From: an uncultured Helicobacter sp.
GTDB taxonomy: Bacteria; Campylobacterota; Campylobacteria; Campylobacterales; Helicobacteraceae
Direction of reading: 5' to 3'
Length of the DNA stretch: 8,004 nucleotides
Assembly (NCBI GenBank): GCA_944325475.1
Contig: CALVAF010000088.1
Coordinates: forward strand, 1 to 8,004
Shown: in pieces, positions 6,057 through 8,004 of the stretch
Layout of the letters: each line of letters starts with the position of its first letter
Position numbering within the stretch: the stretch's first letter is position 1
Program-made: the position numbers and the translations under genes
The notes under the pieces: generated by a model
The model's database searches: none
Seen by the model: the letters and a program-made list of their open reading frames with translations, nothing else
Told to the model about the DNA's origin: nothing

Positions 6057-6802
6057 TAAAGTCCTATGTCAATGAATTTTCGCACTTTAGCGACATCGTT
6101 AAAATTTGCCCTAAAGCTTATGATTTCTTTTAAATCATCTTGAGTTACATAGCCAAAAGGCGTGATGATTCCACTGCCACCGCCCATAGAATCATTAGCA
6201 CTATTGCTTGCCATAACAAAGCTTTGGGTAGTGATAGCAAGAGCTTTAGTGAGAGTTTGAAAATGATCCTTTCGTTCCTTTGCCCATTGTGCAGGGACAA
6301 AAATCAAATCACAGCCCTTAATTCTCTCCCAAAGCTCGATAAATCGCAATTCAAAGCAGTTAATTGCCCCACATTTGATTCCACTCATTTCAAAAGGGGA
6401 AATCTCTTCAATACTACCGGCTTGAAAATGCAAATGCTCATTACCAAGTGGAAAAAGCTTATGCTTGCTTTGCTTGTGGAGAAGTTCACCATTGCAAAAA
6501 ACCTTAAGATTGTTATAAAAGCCATTTTTGTATTTTTCTATCATTGTGGTGATGATAGTTTTTTCATTAGAAAGATTGAGCAATGTATTGGTAGCTTCTT
6601 TAGCAAACTCACTAGCTTCTTCCATTCTTTGATAACAAAAATTAGTCAAACAAACTTCAGGAGTCAAAACAATGGAATCGCTTTCGCATTCTAGCAATAG
6701 ATTCTTAAGGCATGTGAGGTTTTCCTCAAAATTTTGCTTGGTTTTAAATTGCAAGGTATGGAGTTGTTTAGAAATCATCAAAATTAATACTTCCTTTCGC
6801 AT
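6056..6802 (-). CDS. carbon-nitrogen hydrolase (nitrilase superfamily)
   Basis: The 248-residue protein has the full Glu-Lys-Cys triad of the nitrilase fold: E49 in LTPEVCLTNF, K113 in SKHKLF and C149 in GAINCFELRF. The last matches the family's G-x-x-x-C-Y-D-x-R-F-P-E, with Phe, Glu and Ile at positions that are usually Tyr, Asp and Pro. FVPAQW (168-173) and GSGIITPFG (209-217) also fit. Such enzymes cleave C-N bonds in amides, nitriles or N-carbamoyl compounds in the cytoplasm. The substrate cannot be read from the sequence; an omega-amidase-like or small amidase role is possible. The start is uncertain. ATG at 6802 overlaps nrdB by 35 bases, while ATG at 6778 (codon 9) overlaps it by 11 and begins closer to the family's first strand. 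Both have AAGGA 13 bases upstream. The gene lies between nrdB and pcm in one operon. Confidence 0.85.
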   Translation of the reverse strand: MRKEVLILMISKQLHTLQFKTKQNFEENLTCLKNLLLECESDSIVLTPEVCLTNFCYQRMEEASEFAKEATNTLLNLSNEKTIITTMIEKYKNGFYNNLKVFCNGELLHKQSKHKLFPLGNEHLHFQAGSIEEISPFEMSGIKCGAINCFELRFIELWERIKGCDLIFVPAQWAKERKDHFQTLTKALAITTQSFVMASNSANDSMGGGSGIITPFGYVTQDDLKEIISFRANFNDVAKVRKFIDIGL

Positions 6803-7793
6803 AATTTGTTACATTTCCTTCAAAGAAGTTGGTTTTCTGCTCATTAAAAGAGCTAAAAGAATCCACCCATTTAATGGGGTGTTTGGCATTATAAAGCAAG
6901 GGTAGTCCAACACGCTTTAACCTGTCATCAGCGAGGTATTTGATATATTCTTGGATAATCTCGCTTGTAAGCCCTAGAATCTGTCCTTGTGTGATATATT
7001 CCCCCCATGCAGTTTCGACTTTCACCGCCTCTCTAAACATCTCAATGACTTCTTCCTCTAAGTCTTTAGTAAAAAGTTCTGGTGTTTCTTTTTTAAGCGA
7101 ATTAATCATATTTTGAAATAGCAACAAATGTGTGACTTCATCTCTTTGAATAAAGCGAATCATCTGTGCGCTTCCTAGCATTTTTCCACTTCTTGCAAGC
7201 GTGTAGAAAAACGCAAAACCGCTATAAAAATAAATCCCCTCTAAGATTTGATTGGCAAACATTGCCTTGATGATATTGCTTTCTGTTGGGTCTGTGGCAA
7301 GTTGCTCATAAACTTCAGCAATGTAATCATTCTTAGTTTTTAGCTGCATATCACTACGCCACATATCATAGATTTCATCAGTGTTTGCTGAAATGGATTC
7401 CACCATTACTGCATAGCTTTGGGAATGCAACGCCTCTTCAAAGGCTTGACGCACTAAGATAAGGTTAATCTCTGGGCTTGTGATATAAGGATTAACATTA
7501 TCAATGAGGTTGTTTGTCTGCAAGGAATCCATAAAAATAAGTTGCGCTAAAGCTCTGTCATAACCAATTTTCTCTTCAAGTGTCAGCCCATCGGCATAAT
7601 CACGCTTGTCTTGGGTCATATTGACTTCTTCTGGAAACCACGAGTTTGCAAGCATAACTTTCCAAAGGTTGTAAGCCCACTGGTATTTGATTTTATTAAG
7701 CTCAAAAATACTAGTTGGATTCCCCCCAAAGATTCTTCGCTCATTAACACTTTCATTAGAATTTGGATTATAAATTTTTTTACGATTTAGCAC
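6768..7793 (-). CDS. nrdB: ribonucleoside-diphosphate reductase beta subunit NrdB
   Basis: This 341-residue protein is the radical-bearing small subunit of class I ribonucleotide reductase, which makes deoxyribonucleotides with NrdA in the cytoplasm. The di-iron ligands are all present: D89 (FMDSLQ), E120 and H123 (EALHSQSY), E185 (ILEGIYF), and E219 and H222 (RDEVTH). The radical tyrosine is Y127, four residues after H123 as in E. coli. The C-terminal NFDDF is the acidic, aromatic tail that docks on NrdA. A Tyr radical makes it an ordinary class Ia/Ib-like subunit and not a radical-lacking variant. The start is GTG at 7793 with AAGGAG six bases before it. It is the first gene of the operon; nrdA is not in the window. 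The hydrolase gene overlaps its 3' end. Confidence 0.97.
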   Translation of the reverse strand: MLNRKKIYNPNSNESVNERRIFGGNPTSIFELNKIKYQWAYNLWKVMLANSWFPEEVNMTQDKRDYADGLTLEEKIGYDRALAQLIFMDSLQTNNLIDNVNPYITSPEINLILVRQAFEEALHSQSYAVMVESISANTDEIYDMWRSDMQLKTKNDYIAEVYEQLATDPTESNIIKAMFANQILEGIYFYSGFAFFYTLARSGKMLGSAQMIRFIQRDEVTHLLLFQNMINSLKKETPELFTKDLEEEVIEMFREAVKVETAWGEYITQGQILGLTSEIIQEYIKYLADDRLKRVGLPLLYNAKHPIKWVDSFSSFNEQKTNFFEGNVTNYAKGSINFDDF

Positions 7794-7852
7794 TTAAGTC
7801 TCCTTATAAACGCTTTTTGATTCTGAAATTTTTGGGATTTTATATTTTGTGT

Positions 7853-7858
7853 ATTATA
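7853..7858 (-). promoter_or_regulatory. -10 element of the nrdB operon
   Basis: On the minus strand a perfect TATAAT occupies 7858-7853, preceded by an A/T-rich tract and no clear -35, as is common in this group. The predicted start near 7846 gives a leader of about 50 bases that ends with the AAGGAG before nrdB. I saw no clear NrdR-box pair. Confidence 0.5.
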
Positions 7859-7908
7859 TGATTTTTTATTTAAAATAACTTGATTTTAAAACTCTCTTAA
7901 AAAAAAAG

Positions 7909-8004
7909 GGTGGTGTTAGTTTTTTAAAATTTTAAACATTATTAAAAAATTTTTTTTATATTTTAATAAATCCTTAAAAAATATTTTAATTTTTATATTA
8001 TAAA
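7909..8004. other. nearly pure A+T tract at the right edge
   Basis: After a run of nine A (7900-7908) and a short GGGTGGTGTTAG, the rest is long T and A runs with almost no G or C. It contains no ORF. It could be the upstream element of the nrdB promoter, or the edge of an intergenic region that continues outside the window. Confidence 0.5.

Noticed and set aside
6140..6694. 184-codon plus-strand ORF opposite the hydrolase
   Set aside because: It lies wholly antisense to a gene with an intact catalytic triad, and its own translation shows no recognisable domain.

Overview
The window is AT-rich and carries six intact protein genes, all on the minus strand, in two tight operons with gene-free DNA around them. 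Gene content and order point to a Helicobacter-like member of the Campylobacterota. flgA followed directly by ubiX matches, from memory, the H. pylori HP1477-HP1476 order, and nrdB with pcm close by matches HP0364-HP0363. The protein sequences and the copA-flgA junction are not those of H. pylori itself, so a non-pylori Helicobacter is the best guess. The genus is inferred from gene order and not from a search.

Layout from left to right. Positions 1-825 hold no intact known gene. They contain a good sigma70-type promoter (323-352) feeding a 40-codon ORF with a strong Shine-Dalgarno (387-509), two overlapping short palindromes inside that ORF (433-459), and a frame-broken minus-strand remnant that reads like a beta-propeller protein (about 519-779). 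Positions 826-4451 are the copA-flgA-ubiX operon, read right to left. It encodes a copper-exporting P-type ATPase, the periplasmic flagellar P-ring chaperone and the flavin prenyltransferase. The stop of copA abuts the start of flgA, and the stop of flgA overlaps the start of ubiX by four bases. A short dyad in a 19-bp-spaced promoter lies just upstream of copA and resembles a MerR/CueR-type operator.

Positions 4452-5429 are a gene-free stretch, poor in G on the plus strand, with probable gene debris. It ends in a strong AT-rich hairpin (5350-5398) that probably terminates the operon to its right. Positions 5430-7793 are the nrdB, carbon-nitrogen hydrolase, pcm operon, again with overlapping or touching genes. 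It encodes the small subunit of ribonucleotide reductase, a nitrilase-superfamily amidohydrolase with an intact Glu-Lys-Cys triad, and the L-isoaspartate protein repair methyltransferase. Its promoter is at about 7853-7858. The last 90 bases are almost pure A+T with no visible gene.

No known mobile element, CRISPR array, tRNA or rRNA was seen. The most interesting items are the promoter-driven mini-ORF with palindromes near the left end, the copA operator candidate, the altered actuator motif in CopA, and the decayed genes in both long gaps.
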